DNA of 45,912 bases from positions 1 to 45,912 of the forward strand of contig CAVEXN010000020.1 of NCBI GenBank assembly GCA_963620035.1. The letters run 5' to 3'. The notes under the pieces were generated by a model. The model had not been told where the DNA came from, made no database searches, and saw only the letters and a program-made list of their open reading frames with translations. Positions 15,643 to 24,905 of this stretch are shown here, in pieces. The stretch is from F23-D06 sp963620035. GTDB taxonomy: Bacteria > Bacteroidota > Bacteroidia > Bacteroidales > WCHB1-69. Every line of letters begins with the position of its first letter. Position 1 is the first letter of the stretch. The translations under genes were made by a program, and so were the position numbers.

Positions 15643-17914
15643 GAGCAAGAGCGAAGTCAATGCCGTCAGGATGACGATAGTGCGTATTTTTGTGCTGCTG
15701 TTAGGCATTGCGTGCCTTGGGCAGATTCTCTATCTGTCTTTTTTTGAACGTTCGCTTGCGAAGGGCACCGGTGACGACTGCATAGACCTTACGGTGGACA
15801 GCCGGAAAGCCGATGCCGACACCTCCTGCAATTGCTTCGTGAAAGCCAACACCTTGCGTCCGCAGCGCGGCGAGATTTACGATGACCGCGGCCGCCTGCT
15901 GATGGGCAACTACACCGTCTTTGAGATAGCCTTCGACGGGAAACAGTTCGCCAAAGAGTATGATTCGCCAAAATATTCAGATGCTGAGGTCGATGACATT
16001 CTCAAAAGCCTTTCCGCCGATTTCTACAAACAGTTCAAAGACCGATATCCCAAATACACCGAGCGGCACTACTATTCGGTTTTCACAAAGAACTACAAGA
16101 AAAGGCAATATGTCACGGTTATACCCGTCAGGGTGTGGGACGAGAAATTGTGGGTGACCTCCATCGACACGTCATTCCTCAAAAACCGTCCGTATCTTAT
16201 GCGCAAGGTGCTCGACAAGAAGACCTCGCTCGTGACGGATACGGTAAGGTTCTGCCGTTACCTCAACTTTGTATCCTGTCCCGTGCGCATCAATCCTTAT
16301 GGGGAAATGGCTCGCCGAACGCTGGGATTTAACACCGAAGGTCGCCATTACGGGCTGGAATACTATATGGACAATGTGCTCGCCGGCGAGAAAGGCAGCA
16401 AAAAGTACCTGGAACTCAACCATGCCGTTGTGCCGCTCAACGAACGACTTGACCCTGTGGACGGCCATAATATACACACAACGTTGAACTTGGAGATACA
16501 GAACATCGTACACAACGAACTGTCACGCAAATTGCAGGAACTGAACGCCGAATGGGGTTGTGTGATAGTTATGGAAACAGCTACGGGTGCAGTCAAGGCT
16601 GTGTCGAACCTGCGGCGCGCGAGCAAGGACGGATCGTTCTATAACGAGAGTATGGAATATGCCCTCAATGCCAAGGTTGAGCCCGGGTCAACGTTCAAAT
16701 TGGCCTCCCTGTTGGCTTTCCTCGAGAAGAAACAAAGCGAGAACAAGAAAGACACGGCACACTATCCGATGTTCAACCATACTTTTAAAGTGAAGAACAA
16801 GTCAGGTAACGAACGTGCCTATACGAAAAGCGACAGCAAGACGCGCGGAGAGGCATACGGCAATTCCAATGAGATTTTCCAACGCTCCTCTAACATCGGC
16901 ATCGCCTCGATGATTTTTGATGCTTACGGCATGCGCAATTTCGCTTCCTATAGGGCGCAACTCGTCAAATTCGGTTTCTTTGACACGATACATACCCAGA
17001 TGGGCGATTTGATGCCTGCGGGCATCCGCAATGACGGACGCTTTGACAACTATTATGCCACCTGCTTCGGCGCCGGGTTCAACGTACCCGTCCTCCGTAC
17101 CCTTATCTACTATAATGCCATCGCCAACAACGGCAAAATGCTTGCCCCGCTCTTCGTCAAGTATGTCACCAACGACTATGACACGTTGCAGACTTATGAG
17201 GCAGATGTGCTGACGGAACATTTTGTTTCCGAGGCGACCCTGAAGACAGCGCGCCGCTACCTTGACAGTGTCGTGTGGGGAAGATACGGCACGGGTCGAC
17301 ATTTCAAGGATTCGACTTGTCCGTTTGCGGGGAAAACCGGCACGCGTGACATTTGGGACTCCGATGCCAAAGCCTACAATTATGACCGCAATGCAGTCTC
17401 GTTCTGCGGTTATTTTCCCAAAGAAAAACCCAAATACACGGCCATTGTCTATATCTACAACGTGCCCCAACATAGCGAGGTCGCCGTCGATGTGTTCTCC
17501 AAAATTGCACGGAATATTATGAACAGCAATAATTTCAGTGCCATGCACAGCATCACCGAATATTCGGTCAAGCCTGCTTATTTCAACAGTCCCGTGAACA
17601 AACGCTACTTCAATTTGCTGCTCCACGAGATGGGCTACGATACGGTGGCGTATGATACCAAAGCGCAATTCCTATCGATGACGCGTGAGAAAACCTCTGC
17701 ACGCAATGCCAAGACCCCGAGATATATGCCCGTTGTCAAGACGTTGAAGTCCTCGACGGTGGAGGGCATCCCGGATGTGAAGAATATGATTGCCTCAGAT
17801 GCCGTGACTACATTGACAAAGGCCGGCTATAAGGTGGCTGTCCACGGAAGAGGGACGGTGAAGGCACAGGTGTGCGACACGAGAAACCGGTCTGTAAAAC
17901 TATATCTTGAATAA
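15632..17914 (+). CDS. ftsI: Division-specific penicillin-binding protein with PASTA domain (FtsI/PBP3-like)
   Basis: A 760-residue class B PBP, the septal peptidoglycan transpeptidase. One N-terminal transmembrane helix (about residues 12-32) is followed by the dimerisation domain with LRPQRGEIYDDRGRLL. The transpeptidase domain shows all three active-site motifs: STFK with the nucleophile Ser353, SSN at 419-421 and KTGT starting at Lys568. The C-terminal 65 residues (EGIPDVKNMIASDAVTTLTK) form one PASTA module. The acyl-serine chemistry and beta-lactam sensitivity follow from the family. It is cotranscribed with ftsL upstream and murE 34 bp downstream. Confidence 0.95.
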   Translation: MENKSKSEVNAVRMTIVRIFVLLLGIACLGQILYLSFFERSLAKGTGDDCIDLTVDSRKADADTSCNCFVKANTLRPQRGEIYDDRGRLLMGNYTVFEIAFDGKQFAKEYDSPKYSDAEVDDILKSLSADFYKQFKDRYPKYTERHYYSVFTKNYKKRQYVTVIPVRVWDEKLWVTSIDTSFLKNRPYLMRKVLDKKTSLVTDTVRFCRYLNFVSCPVRINPYGEMARRTLGFNTEGRHYGLEYYMDNVLAGEKGSKKYLELNHAVVPLNERLDPVDGHNIHTTLNLEIQNIVHNELSRKLQELNAEWGCVIVMETATGAVKAVSNLRRASKDGSFYNESMEYALNAKVEPGSTFKLASLLAFLEKKQSENKKDTAHYPMFNHTFKVKNKSGNERAYTKSDSKTRGEAYGNSNEIFQRSSNIGIASMIFDAYGMRNFASYRAQLVKFGFFDTIHTQMGDLMPAGIRNDGRFDNYYATCFGAGFNVPVLRTLIYYNAIANNGKMLAPLFVKYVTNDYDTLQTYEADVLTEHFVSEATLKTARRYLDSVVWGRYGTGRHFKDSTCPFAGKTGTRDIWDSDAKAYNYDRNAVSFCGYFPKEKPKYTAIVYIYNVPQHSEVAVDVFSKIARNIMNSNNFSAMHSITEYSVKPAYFNSPVNKRYFNLLLHEMGYDTVAYDTKAQFLSMTREKTSARNAKTPRYMPVVKTLKSSTVEGIPDVKNMIASDAVTTLTKAGYKVAVHGRGTVKAQVCDTRNRSVKLYLE

Positions 17915-17948
17915 AAAGAACAGAAACCAATTATAAAACAGTAAAGAA

Positions 17949-19436
17949 GTGAAACCGTTAGCAGATCTTTTGAAATCGCTGAAGCAATACGAAATAGTCG
18001 GGAGTCCGGAGGTTGTTGTTACGGAGATGACTTTCGACTCCCGAAAGGTTTCCGCTACGGGGCTGCCGTGTGAAAGTCCGCTGTATGTTGCACAGCGCGG
18101 CACGCAGACGGACGGCCACAGGTTTGTCCCGCAGGCCATTGAGAAAGGATGCCGAGTCGTGGTTTGCGAAGAATTGCCCGACGGCGGTGCGGAACGTTTC
18201 CCGGATGTCACGTTCGTGAAAGTTCCCGACAGCACGGTAGCGCTCGGCAATATGGCTTCTGCATTCTACGGACATCCGAGCCGCCGTCTTAAACTGGTGG
18301 GCATCACGGGCACCAACGGGAAAACGACAACCGTGACGTTGCTGCATCGGCTGTTTATGCAGACGGGGCATCCCGCAGGGCTGCTGTCCACCATCGTGAA
18401 CAAGATCAAGTGGCAGGAGGTGCCGGCTACACACACCACTCCCGATGCCATTGAACTGAACAGCCTGCTTGAACAGATGGCAGACGCGGGATGCGAGTAC
18501 TGTTTTATGGAGGTCAGTTCCCATGCCGTGGCACAACACCGCATCGCCGGCCTGCGGTTTGCCGGCGCTTTGTTCAGCAATATCACGCACGACCACCTGG
18601 ACTTTCACAAGACTTTCGCCAACTATATCGCAGCAAAGAAAGCGTTTTTCGACCATCTGCCTAAAAGTGCTTTCGCACTCACCAATATCGACGACCGCAA
18701 TGGTATGGTGATGGTGCAGAACAGCCGTGCCCGGCTCCATACATACAGTTTGCAGACCGCAGCCGACTTTAAAGGGGTGGTTCTGGACGACTGTTTCCAC
18801 GGATTGCACATGCGCATCAATGGGCAGGAGGTCTATTTCAAACTGTGCGGACGCTTCAACGCCTACAACTTGTTGGCCATTTACGGCACTGCGGTGCTTT
18901 TAGGCATGCCCGAACACGAAGCCTTGACCCAGATGAGTACGCTGGACAGCGCTTCGGGACGTTTTCAGCAACGGCATCGCAGCGATGGCAGTACCGCTAT
19001 CGTGGATTATGCACACACACCCGACGCACTGCGGAATGTGCTCTCTACTATCCGCGGGATTGCAGGAAAGGATGCAGAAATCATTACGGTAGTGGGGTGC
19101 GGCGGCGACCGCGACAAGACCAAACGGCCAGAGATGGCCGGTATCGCCTGCCAATACAGCACGCGGGCAGTGTTCACCTCCGATAATCCGCGCAGCGAAA
19201 ATCCCGCCGCCATTCTCAACGATATGCTCGCCGGAGTGCCTGAAGATAAAAAGAAGAACATTCTCGTCATCGAAAACCGCCACGAAGCCATCAAGACGGC
19301 TTGTATGTTGCTGAAACCGGGCGGTGTGCTGCTTGTGGCAGGAAAGGGACATGAGAACTATCAGGAAATCAATCATCAAAAGCATCATTTTGATGATATG
19401 GAAGAAATAAACACCTTTTTCGTAAACGAAAACTAA
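17949..19436 (+). CDS. murE: UDP-MurNAc-L-Ala-D-Glu:meso-diaminopimelate ligase MurE
   Basis: A 495-residue cytosolic Mur ligase that adds the third stem-peptide residue with ATP. The ATP loop GITGTNGKTTT starts at residue 118, and TTPDA, the substrate loop, follows. DNPR at residues 412-415 is the motif that recognises meso-diaminopimelate, so a DAP-type peptidoglycan is expected. Start codon is GTG; no ATG in frame lies near it and the N-terminal LADLLKSL is correctly placed. It is followed by mraY after 20 bp. Confidence 0.96.
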   Translation: MKPLADLLKSLKQYEIVGSPEVVVTEMTFDSRKVSATGLPCESPLYVAQRGTQTDGHRFVPQAIEKGCRVVVCEELPDGGAERFPDVTFVKVPDSTVALGNMASAFYGHPSRRLKLVGITGTNGKTTTVTLLHRLFMQTGHPAGLLSTIVNKIKWQEVPATHTTPDAIELNSLLEQMADAGCEYCFMEVSSHAVAQHRIAGLRFAGALFSNITHDHLDFHKTFANYIAAKKAFFDHLPKSAFALTNIDDRNGMVMVQNSRARLHTYSLQTAADFKGVVLDDCFHGLHMRINGQEVYFKLCGRFNAYNLLAIYGTAVLLGMPEHEALTQMSTLDSASGRFQQRHRSDGSTAIVDYAHTPDALRNVLSTIRGIAGKDAEIITVVGCGGDRDKTKRPEMAGIACQYSTRAVFTSDNPRSENPAAILNDMLAGVPEDKKKNILVIENRHEAIKTACMLLKPGGVLLVAGKGHENYQEINHQKHHFDDMEEINTFFVNEN

Positions 19437-19456
19437 CCAACAACCAATAGAGAAAA

Positions 19457-20713
19457 ATGCTTTACTATTTGTTCAAATGGCTGTATAGTATCGGACTTCC
19501 GGGGTCGGGCGTGTTTAACTACATCTCATTCCGGTCAGCGGTGGCTTTTGTCCTTTCTCTTTTCATTTCCATATTCATCGGCAAGTATTTCATCCGATTC
19601 TTGAAAAGAAAACAGATTGGCGAAACGATCCGTGAACTCGGACTTGAGGGGCAGAACGAAAAAGCCGGCACCCCCACGATGGGCGGTCTTATCATCTTGG
19701 CGGCCATCCTGATACCTGCATTGCTGCTGTGCAACTTGAAGAATATATATGTGCTGCTGATGATCTTTACGGCCGTGTGGCTGGGGCTACTTGGCTTTAT
19801 GGACGACTATATCAAAGTGTTCAAGAAAAACAAAGAGGGACTTTCGCCACGCAAGAAACTTGCAGGTCAGGTCATCCTCGGACTCCTCGTCGGCATTGTC
19901 ATGTTCTTTCATCCCGATGCCAAAATCTGCGAGAAGACGGCGACACAGTCAACAATGACCCCCGTGGAAAGTGCCCTTTCTGTCGAAAACCAAGGCAATC
20001 CCAAGACCTCCCATTTGTTTGACGCACCTCATCATTCCACAAAAACTACAATCCCGTTCGTGAAAAACAACGAATTCGACTATGCCTGGTTTACCAGATG
20101 GCTCGGCGACACTACCGGAAAATGGTCGTTCGTCTTTTTCATCTTGGTTGTCGTCTTCATCATTGCAGCCGTCTCCAACGGGGCCAATCTTACAGATGGC
20201 CTTGACGGTCTGGCTACAGGAACAACCTCCGTGATAGCCGTCGGCATAGCCGTGCTTGCTTATGTGTCAGGCAATGTCATCTTTGCCAACTATTTGAATA
20301 TCATGTATATACCAAATATCGGGGAACTTGTGATATTCATTTCGTCCGTCATAGGGGCATGTCTTGGCTTCTATTGGTGGAACTGCTATCCTGCCCAGAT
20401 ATTTATGGGTGACACAGGCAGCCTGATGTTAGGCGGCATCGTAGCGGTTTCGTGCATTATCATTCGCAAAGAACTGCTGATACCGATACTGTGTGGCATA
20501 TATCTTGCCCAGTCATGCTCCGTGTTGATACAGGTCTCCTATTTCAAATACACGAAAAAACGCTACGGCGAGGGCAAGCGCGTCTTCCTGATGGCACCGC
20601 TACATCACCATTACCAGAAAAAAGGCATGCACGAAGCAAAGATTGTGCAGCACTTCATCATCATCGGGCTCATCCTTGCCGTGCTTGCCGTAGCCACCCT
20701 TAAAGTCAGATAA
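19457..20713 (+). CDS. mraY: Phospho-N-acetylmuramoyl-pentapeptide transferase MraY
   Basis: A 418-residue polytopic inner-membrane enzyme that transfers phospho-MurNAc-pentapeptide to undecaprenyl phosphate to form lipid I. About ten membrane segments are visible. Diagnostic motifs are GTPTMGG near residue 73, LGFMDDYIK near 112-120 with catalytic Asp residues, NLTDGLDGLA near 255 and APLHHHYQKKG near 376. A hydrophilic insert at about residues 155-205 is longer than in Proteobacteria but usual in this phylum. Located between murE and the MurD remnant. Confidence 0.97.
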   Translation: MLYYLFKWLYSIGLPGSGVFNYISFRSAVAFVLSLFISIFIGKYFIRFLKRKQIGETIRELGLEGQNEKAGTPTMGGLIILAAILIPALLLCNLKNIYVLLMIFTAVWLGLLGFMDDYIKVFKKNKEGLSPRKKLAGQVILGLLVGIVMFFHPDAKICEKTATQSTMTPVESALSVENQGNPKTSHLFDAPHHSTKTTIPFVKNNEFDYAWFTRWLGDTTGKWSFVFFILVVVFIIAAVSNGANLTDGLDGLATGTTSVIAVGIAVLAYVSGNVIFANYLNIMYIPNIGELVIFISSVIGACLGFYWWNCYPAQIFMGDTGSLMLGGIVAVSCIIIRKELLIPILCGIYLAQSCSVLIQVSYFKYTKKRYGEGKRVFLMAPLHHHYQKKGMHEAKIVQHFIIIGLILAVLAVATLKVR

Positions 20714-20744
20714 ATTTAACAGAAACCATAAAACCTTTGACATT

Positions 20745-21302
20745 ATGCCAACAAACAGAACAAACAGTTTCCGCCTTTTCGAGCAGGAAAGAGAGCGTAC
20801 AAGCACCATGACGGCGGCCTTGAATGCACGCCTTGTCAACATCCGAAAGAAAAACATAGCCGATTCCTTGTCCGACTTTGAGGGGAGTGCGCATAAGCTG
20901 GAATATGTGAAAAGTCTCAACGGGATTGATTTCATTGACGACTCACGGTCAACGAACAGCAATGCGGTATGGTTCGCGCTACAGAGCATGACGAAGCCTA
21001 CGGTGTGGATCACAAACATTGACGAGGCTGAAAATCTGACAGAAGACCTGTTGAACGTTGTGCGCGAAAAAGTGAAATGCATTGTGCTACAAGGCGTTTA
21101 TAATACAGAGGTCTATGAATGTCTCTCCTCTCTCGATATTCCGATGTGCGTCGAGATGAACATTGACGATGCCGTGCGCGAAGCTTACTACAGCGGCAAA
21201 GGGGGTTATGTCATCCTTTTCTCGCCGGGCGTCAACGGGACGGCGCAAGTAACCTACCGCGAACGCGGCAACAGATTCCAAAAAGCGGTGGGGCAACTTT
21301 AA
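20745..21302 (+). CDS. MurD-like protein reduced to the C-terminal ligase domain
   Basis: A 185-residue ORF in the position of murD. Residues about 22-185 align by eye with the last third of MurD: TAALNARLVNIRKKNIADSL matches the end of the central domain, then SAHKLEYV, GIDFIDDSRSTNSNAVWFAL, and a tail ending RERGNRFQKAVGQL. The N-terminal UDP-binding domain and the central ATP-binding domain, with the GTNGKS/T loop, are absent. Usual contact residues are changed: DDSKATN is DDSRSTN, the GGxDKG loop is NIDEAEN, and SPACAS is SPGVNG. It cannot act alone as a D-glutamate ligase. The frame is intact, with 31 bp to mraY and 6 bp to ftsW, so it is probably translated. It could be a regulatory or scaffolding remnant; a complete murD should lie elsewhere. 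Confidence 0.8.
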   Translation: MPTNRTNSFRLFEQERERTSTMTAALNARLVNIRKKNIADSLSDFEGSAHKLEYVKSLNGIDFIDDSRSTNSNAVWFALQSMTKPTVWITNIDEAENLTEDLLNVVREKVKCIVLQGVYNTEVYECLSSLDIPMCVEMNIDDAVREAYYSGKGGYVILFSPGVNGTAQVTYRERGNRFQKAVGQL

Positions 21303-21308
21303 AGCATT

Positions 21309-22451
21309 ATGGAAAAGGAAGTAAAGAAAGCGGTGCTGTCTTTTAAAGGCGACAAGGTCATCCTCGGCATTGTCATCTTTTTGACGCTCATATCCACGCT
21401 GATGGTTTATAGTACGGGCGGCAAACAGGTGAGTGGACACCTTATCCATCTGTTGGCTTGTTATATTGGTCTTATCGTCTGCTACACCGTAAGTTACAGA
21501 AAACTGGCAGAAAACTTCTCTTTCTTGATGCTCCTTTTCGCCATCTTGCTGCTGATATTGACGCTTGGATCCCGTGCGGTGCGCGGCATTACTTTGATGG
21601 GGCGTAATGTTCAGACTTTCTATGTCATTGGTTTCTTCGTCATTATCTTTCTATGCAACTTCATAGGCCGCCGCTATAAGCGTGATTGTCAGTTGTCAGA
21701 TTATGACATGACCTATTTAGGGGTAGTGCTGTTGGGGTTTTGTGGTGCCATAGCCGTCTTGAACATGTCCACGGCTATCATACTTTTCATAACGGGGTTG
21801 GTCATCTTTTTCGTGGGGAATTTCAAGTTCAAACATATCTTGAGGTTGTTGGGCATAGCGGTTGCCGTGGTTACCATACTTGCTTTTGTCGTCATAAAAA
21901 GTGACAACGGAGGCAAAATCGGTCGAATGGGCACGTTTGTGAATCGTCTTGAGTATTATTTCACCAAGGACAACAACAACGGTTATGGCGACCAGATGAT
22001 TCTGTCGCGTGCCGCCATAGCACGTTCCGGACTCAGTCCTGCCGGTCCGGGAAAGGGAGTCATCAAAAACAGGTTGCCCGAGAGAGACACGGACTATGCA
22101 TACGCATCGTTGTTTGAAGAAACGGGGCTGCTTGTCGGCATTCCTGTATTGCTTTCCTATCTGGTGATTTTCTACCGTTCGTGGCGAATTGCCAAAAACT
22201 CTTCAGACCCGTCAGGTGCTCTGCTCGCTTTTGGCATCGGCTTTTGGTTTACTTGTCAGGCATTGGTGCATATCGGCGTAAACTGCGAACTGTTGCCGAC
22301 AACGGGACAGACCCTTCCGTTCATCAGCAGCGGCGGCATGTCGTTGCTGGTGTCGGGTTGCGCTATGGGCATGTTGCTGAACATCAGCAAAAAGAATGCA
22401 GAGGAAGAGGGAAAAGAAGATCTGAAGAAGATATTCTACCGTTCGTCTTGA
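21309..22451 (+). CDS. ftsW: Septal peptidoglycan glycosyltransferase FtsW (SEDS family)
   Basis: A 380-residue SEDS protein that polymerises lipid II at the septum together with the FtsI-type transpeptidase. Ten membrane segments are expected. Conserved features include TLMVYSTGG near the start, the GSRAVRGI loop, MSTAIILFITGLVIFF, and the C-terminal PTTGQTLPFISSGGMSLL. It starts 6 bp after the MurD remnant, and the cluster ends here at a hairpin terminator; murG, murC and ftsQAZ, which often follow, are not present. Confidence 0.95.
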   Translation: MEKEVKKAVLSFKGDKVILGIVIFLTLISTLMVYSTGGKQVSGHLIHLLACYIGLIVCYTVSYRKLAENFSFLMLLFAILLLILTLGSRAVRGITLMGRNVQTFYVIGFFVIIFLCNFIGRRYKRDCQLSDYDMTYLGVVLLGFCGAIAVLNMSTAIILFITGLVIFFVGNFKFKHILRLLGIAVAVVTILAFVVIKSDNGGKIGRMGTFVNRLEYYFTKDNNNGYGDQMILSRAAIARSGLSPAGPGKGVIKNRLPERDTDYAYASLFEETGLLVGIPVLLSYLVIFYRSWRIAKNSSDPSGALLAFGIGFWFTCQALVHIGVNCELLPTTGQTLPFISSGGMSLLVSGCAMGMLLNISKKNAEEEGKEDLKKIFYRSS

Positions 22452-22485
22452 AATATAAATGAAAAGAAAACATCATCGCACAAGA

Positions 22486-22511
22486 AAAGCCCTTTCAGAA
22501 GAAAGGGCTTT
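22486..22511. terminator. Bidirectional terminator between ftsW and rubrerythrin
   Basis: Perfect 11-bp stem, AAAGCCCTTTC (22486-22496) with GAAAGGGCTTT (22501-22511), and a 4-nt AGAA loop, lying between convergent genes. T-tract is weak. Confidence 0.7.
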
Positions 22512-22541
22512 AGAATTATGTTTTTGAGCGGTGGCAGATGG

Positions 22542-23087
22542 CTATTTCTTGAAATATCTGTTGAGCAGACCTTGGAAGCCGCAGCCGTGCCGTGCCTCGT
22601 CTTTTGCCATTTCGTGAACTGTGTCGTGGATGGCGTCCCAATTCATCTCTTTGGCCCTTTTGGCAATCCGCATCTTGTCGGCGCAGGCCCCGCTTTCGGC
22701 AAGCATACGTTTCTCGAGATTTGTTTTCGTGTCCCACACAACATCGCCTAACAGTTCAGCGAACTTGGCACAATGGTCAGCCTCTTCAAAGGCATAGCGT
22801 CTGAATGCCTCAGCTATCTCAGGGTAGCCTTCGCGGTCAGCCTGACGGCTCATGGCCAGGTACATGCCGACTTCTGTGGCTTCGCCCATAAAATGAGCGT
22901 TCAGGTCTTTGATCATTTCCTCGTCAGAGTCCTTGGCCACGCCTATCACATGTTCTGTGACGAACGACAGTTCGTCGTCCTTGACTTCTTCAAACTTGTC
23001 GGCCGGTTGACCGCATTGGGGGCATTTTGCCGGCGGTTCATCGCCTTCATAGACGAATCCGCACACTTTGCATACGAACTTTTTCAT
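22542..23087 (-). CDS. Rubrerythrin with N-terminal rubredoxin-like domain
   Basis: A 181-residue non-haem diiron protein that reduces peroxide in anaerobes. The rubredoxin-like iron site has CKVCG (C6, C9) and CPQCG (C22, C25) at the N-terminus, the reversed arrangement relative to classical rubrerythrin. A four-helix ferritin-like diiron domain follows, with HFMGEATEVGMYL, FEEADHCAKF and DEARHG providing Glu and His ligands. I chose the ATG at 23087, where the rubredoxin domain begins; the longer frame adds 26 unrelated residues. It is a single gene convergent with ftsW. Confidence 0.92.
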   Translation of the reverse strand: MKKFVCKVCGFVYEGDEPPAKCPQCGQPADKFEEVKDDELSFVTEHVIGVAKDSDEEMIKDLNAHFMGEATEVGMYLAMSRQADREGYPEIAEAFRRYAFEEADHCAKFAELLGDVVWDTKTNLEKRMLAESGACADKMRIAKRAKEMNWDAIHDTVHEMAKDEARHGCGFQGLLNRYFKK

Positions 23088-23142
23088 TGTTGTTTTGTTT
23101 TTTTTGTTGATAATTTGATTTATATGACAATCCCGTCCGGGA

Positions 23143-23928
23143 CTATTCTTTTGTAAGGTTCTCAAGCAAGAGTTGTCTCAATGTGGAAGAGTTGAGGCCT
23201 CGGGTAAGTTGGCCGTTTTTGCAGAGCGAGATAGTGCCTGTCTGTTCTGAGACTATCACGGCAATAGCGTCTGTCATTTCGGTTGAGCCGAGAGCAGAGC
23301 GGTGGCGCAAGCCGGTGCCTTGAGGGAGCTTCGTGCTCTTGGAAACGGGCAGGATGCAGCGTGCAGCGGCAATGCGGTGGTCTTTGATGATAACTGCACC
23401 GTCGTGCAGCGGACTGTTTTTGAAGAAGATGTTTTCCAGAAGTTCAGAAGTAGGCATTGCGTCAATGGTCTTCCCGGTGTTGAGGAAATCGTCGAGTGGC
23501 GTTTCCCGTGCAAAGATGATCAGTGCGCCCGTTTTGGTGTCAGACATGTGTTGGCAGGCCTCGCGCACGGCTTCCACTTCTGCCGTGAAAGCATTAGAGC
23601 GTTCTTGCCGCCCGAACTTGTCGCTGAAAAAGCGCAGCAGCCTGCCGTCACCGAGGAAGAGCAGGAACTTGCGGATTTCCGGTGCGAAGAGGATGACGAT
23701 TGCCAGAATGCCGATGTTGATGACCTCTCCGAGCAGTTCCGATAGTATCGTGAAGTGGAAATAGGTGACTACTTTCCAAGCCACATAAAAAATCGCGACC
23801 ACCCAGAACAGTTTCACTGCGGCGGTGCCTTTCGTAAGTTTGTACAGTTCATACAGTACAATGGCTACGACGAGGATGTCGATTACATCGATGATGCGAA
23901 AATTTATGAACCCCAGTGCTTCTGTCAT
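23143..23928 (-). CDS. cdaA: Diadenylate cyclase CdaA (membrane DAC)
   Basis: A 261-residue enzyme that makes c-di-AMP from two ATP. Three transmembrane helices occupy about residues 1-85, followed by the DAC domain. Its signature DGA is at residues 176-178 (LHDGAVII) and RHR at 208-210 (GLRHRSALG). c-di-AMP usually governs potassium and cell-wall homeostasis, which suits an envelope-rich neighbourhood. It sits 15 bp downstream of ptb on the same strand, so it is probably cotranscribed with it. No CdaR regulator or GlmM is adjacent. Confidence 0.94.
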   Translation of the reverse strand: MTEALGFINFRIIDVIDILVVAIVLYELYKLTKGTAAVKLFWVVAIFYVAWKVVTYFHFTILSELLGEVINIGILAIVILFAPEIRKFLLFLGDGRLLRFFSDKFGRQERSNAFTAEVEAVREACQHMSDTKTGALIIFARETPLDDFLNTGKTIDAMPTSELLENIFFKNSPLHDGAVIIKDHRIAAARCILPVSKSTKLPQGTGLRHRSALGSTEMTDAIAVIVSEQTGTISLCKNGQLTRGLNSSTLRQLLLENLTKE

Positions 23929-23943
23929 CTCCGGTAGGTTTTG

Positions 23944-24846
23944 CTATTTTGCCAACAGGGCGGCTAATGCGATAGAGTACAGTTTTGTCTTTGCCGTGTC
24001 GCCGCGTGAAGAGAGCACGCATGGAATCTTTGCCCCCATGATGATGGCGCCAAGTTCTGCGTGGTTGAACTTGGTGCAGCATTTATAGAAGACGTTGCCG
24101 GTCTCGATGTTGGGGAATACCAGACAGTCGGCATCGCCCGCTACAGGGTTCTCCACTCTTTTCAGGTCGGCAGCCTCTTTGTTGATGGCGATGTCGAGCG
24201 AAAGAGGACCGTCAACATAGGCATCCATGCGGGTGCGTTCTGCCTCTTTTGCCAGCAGTGCCGCATCAATACAGGCCTGAACGCCCGGAAGCATCTGTTC
24301 CGAACAAGCAATGAGCGCTACTTTAGGTTTTGCGATGCCTATTGCCTTGGCTGTACTGACCACATTGCGGAGAATGACCCCCTTCTGTTTCAAGTCCGGA
24401 GCGGGAATGATGGCCACGTCGCCGACGATGAGCAGCTTGTGATAGGCGGGATTTTCAATCACCGTCACATGCGACAGGGTGGCCTTTGGAGGACAGAGAC
24501 CGCGCTCCTTGTTGAGGATGGCGTGCATGTATTTGTCGGTGGGCAGAAGACCTTTCATCAGGATGTCTCCCTCGCCTTTGTTGATAAGGTCGCAGCTGAT
24601 AGCGGCAGCCTTCACGTCAGAGGTCTCGTGGACGATCTTGAACTTTGCCGTGTCGATGCCCAGATTCTTGCATACACCCTCGATGGCGGCCGTGTCTCCT
24701 ACCAATGTCGCGTCAATTACCCCCATGTCAACGGCGGCATTGACGGCCTGAATGGTGTGTTCGTCGTTTGCATTGGCAGCCACAAGTCTTTTCCTCGGCT
24801 TGGATTTCACCAGTTCCACAATCTGGTCTAATTTTGTAATATTCAT
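23944..24846 (-). CDS. ptb: Phosphate butyryltransferase (PTA/PTB family)
   Basis: A 300-residue acyl-CoA:phosphate acyltransferase. It starts at the ATG at 24846 (MNITKLDQIVELVKSKPRKR), as usual for the family; a longer frame adds 14 residues. Typical features are VGDTAAIEGV, DILMKGLLPTDKYMHAIL near residues 90-110, HVTVIENP, IIPAPDLKQK and GAKIPCVLSSRGD near the end. Length fits Ptb rather than the two-domain Pta. No butyrate kinase is adjacent, so the true acyl group could be butyryl, another short acyl group or acetyl; the acetate kinase at 40651 is the only partner kinase in the window. A back-to-back promoter pair lies between it and apt. Confidence 0.88.
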   Translation of the reverse strand: MNITKLDQIVELVKSKPRKRLVAANANDEHTIQAVNAAVDMGVIDATLVGDTAAIEGVCKNLGIDTAKFKIVHETSDVKAAAISCDLINKGEGDILMKGLLPTDKYMHAILNKERGLCPPKATLSHVTVIENPAYHKLLIVGDVAIIPAPDLKQKGVILRNVVSTAKAIGIAKPKVALIACSEQMLPGVQACIDAALLAKEAERTRMDAYVDGPLSLDIAINKEAADLKRVENPVAGDADCLVFPNIETGNVFYKCCTKFNHAELGAIIMGAKIPCVLSSRGDTAKTKLYSIALAALLAK

Positions 24847-24885
24847 ATCTTTGAGTTTTAATTTAAGTTTTATCGCATAAGTCGG

Positions 24886-24893
24886 CAAAAGTA
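24886..24893 (-). promoter_or_regulatory. -7 element for ptb-cdaA, part of a palindrome
   Basis: TACTTTTG on the minus strand, 40 bp upstream of ptb. It forms one arm of a perfect 9-bp inverted repeat (24886-24894 and 24905-24913, 10-bp spacer) whose other arm is the apt -7 element. Confidence 0.65.
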
Positions 24894-24905
24894 CAAAAAA
24901 AAGTG

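Noticed and set aside
16802..17668. 288-codon minus-strand ORF
   Set aside because: Antisense to the transpeptidase domain of ftsI, which has all active-site motifs.
17958..18809. 283-codon minus-strand ORF
   Set aside because: Antisense to murE; no recognisable domain.
24061..24831. 256-codon plus-strand ORF
   Set aside because: Antisense to ptb, which has clear family motifs.
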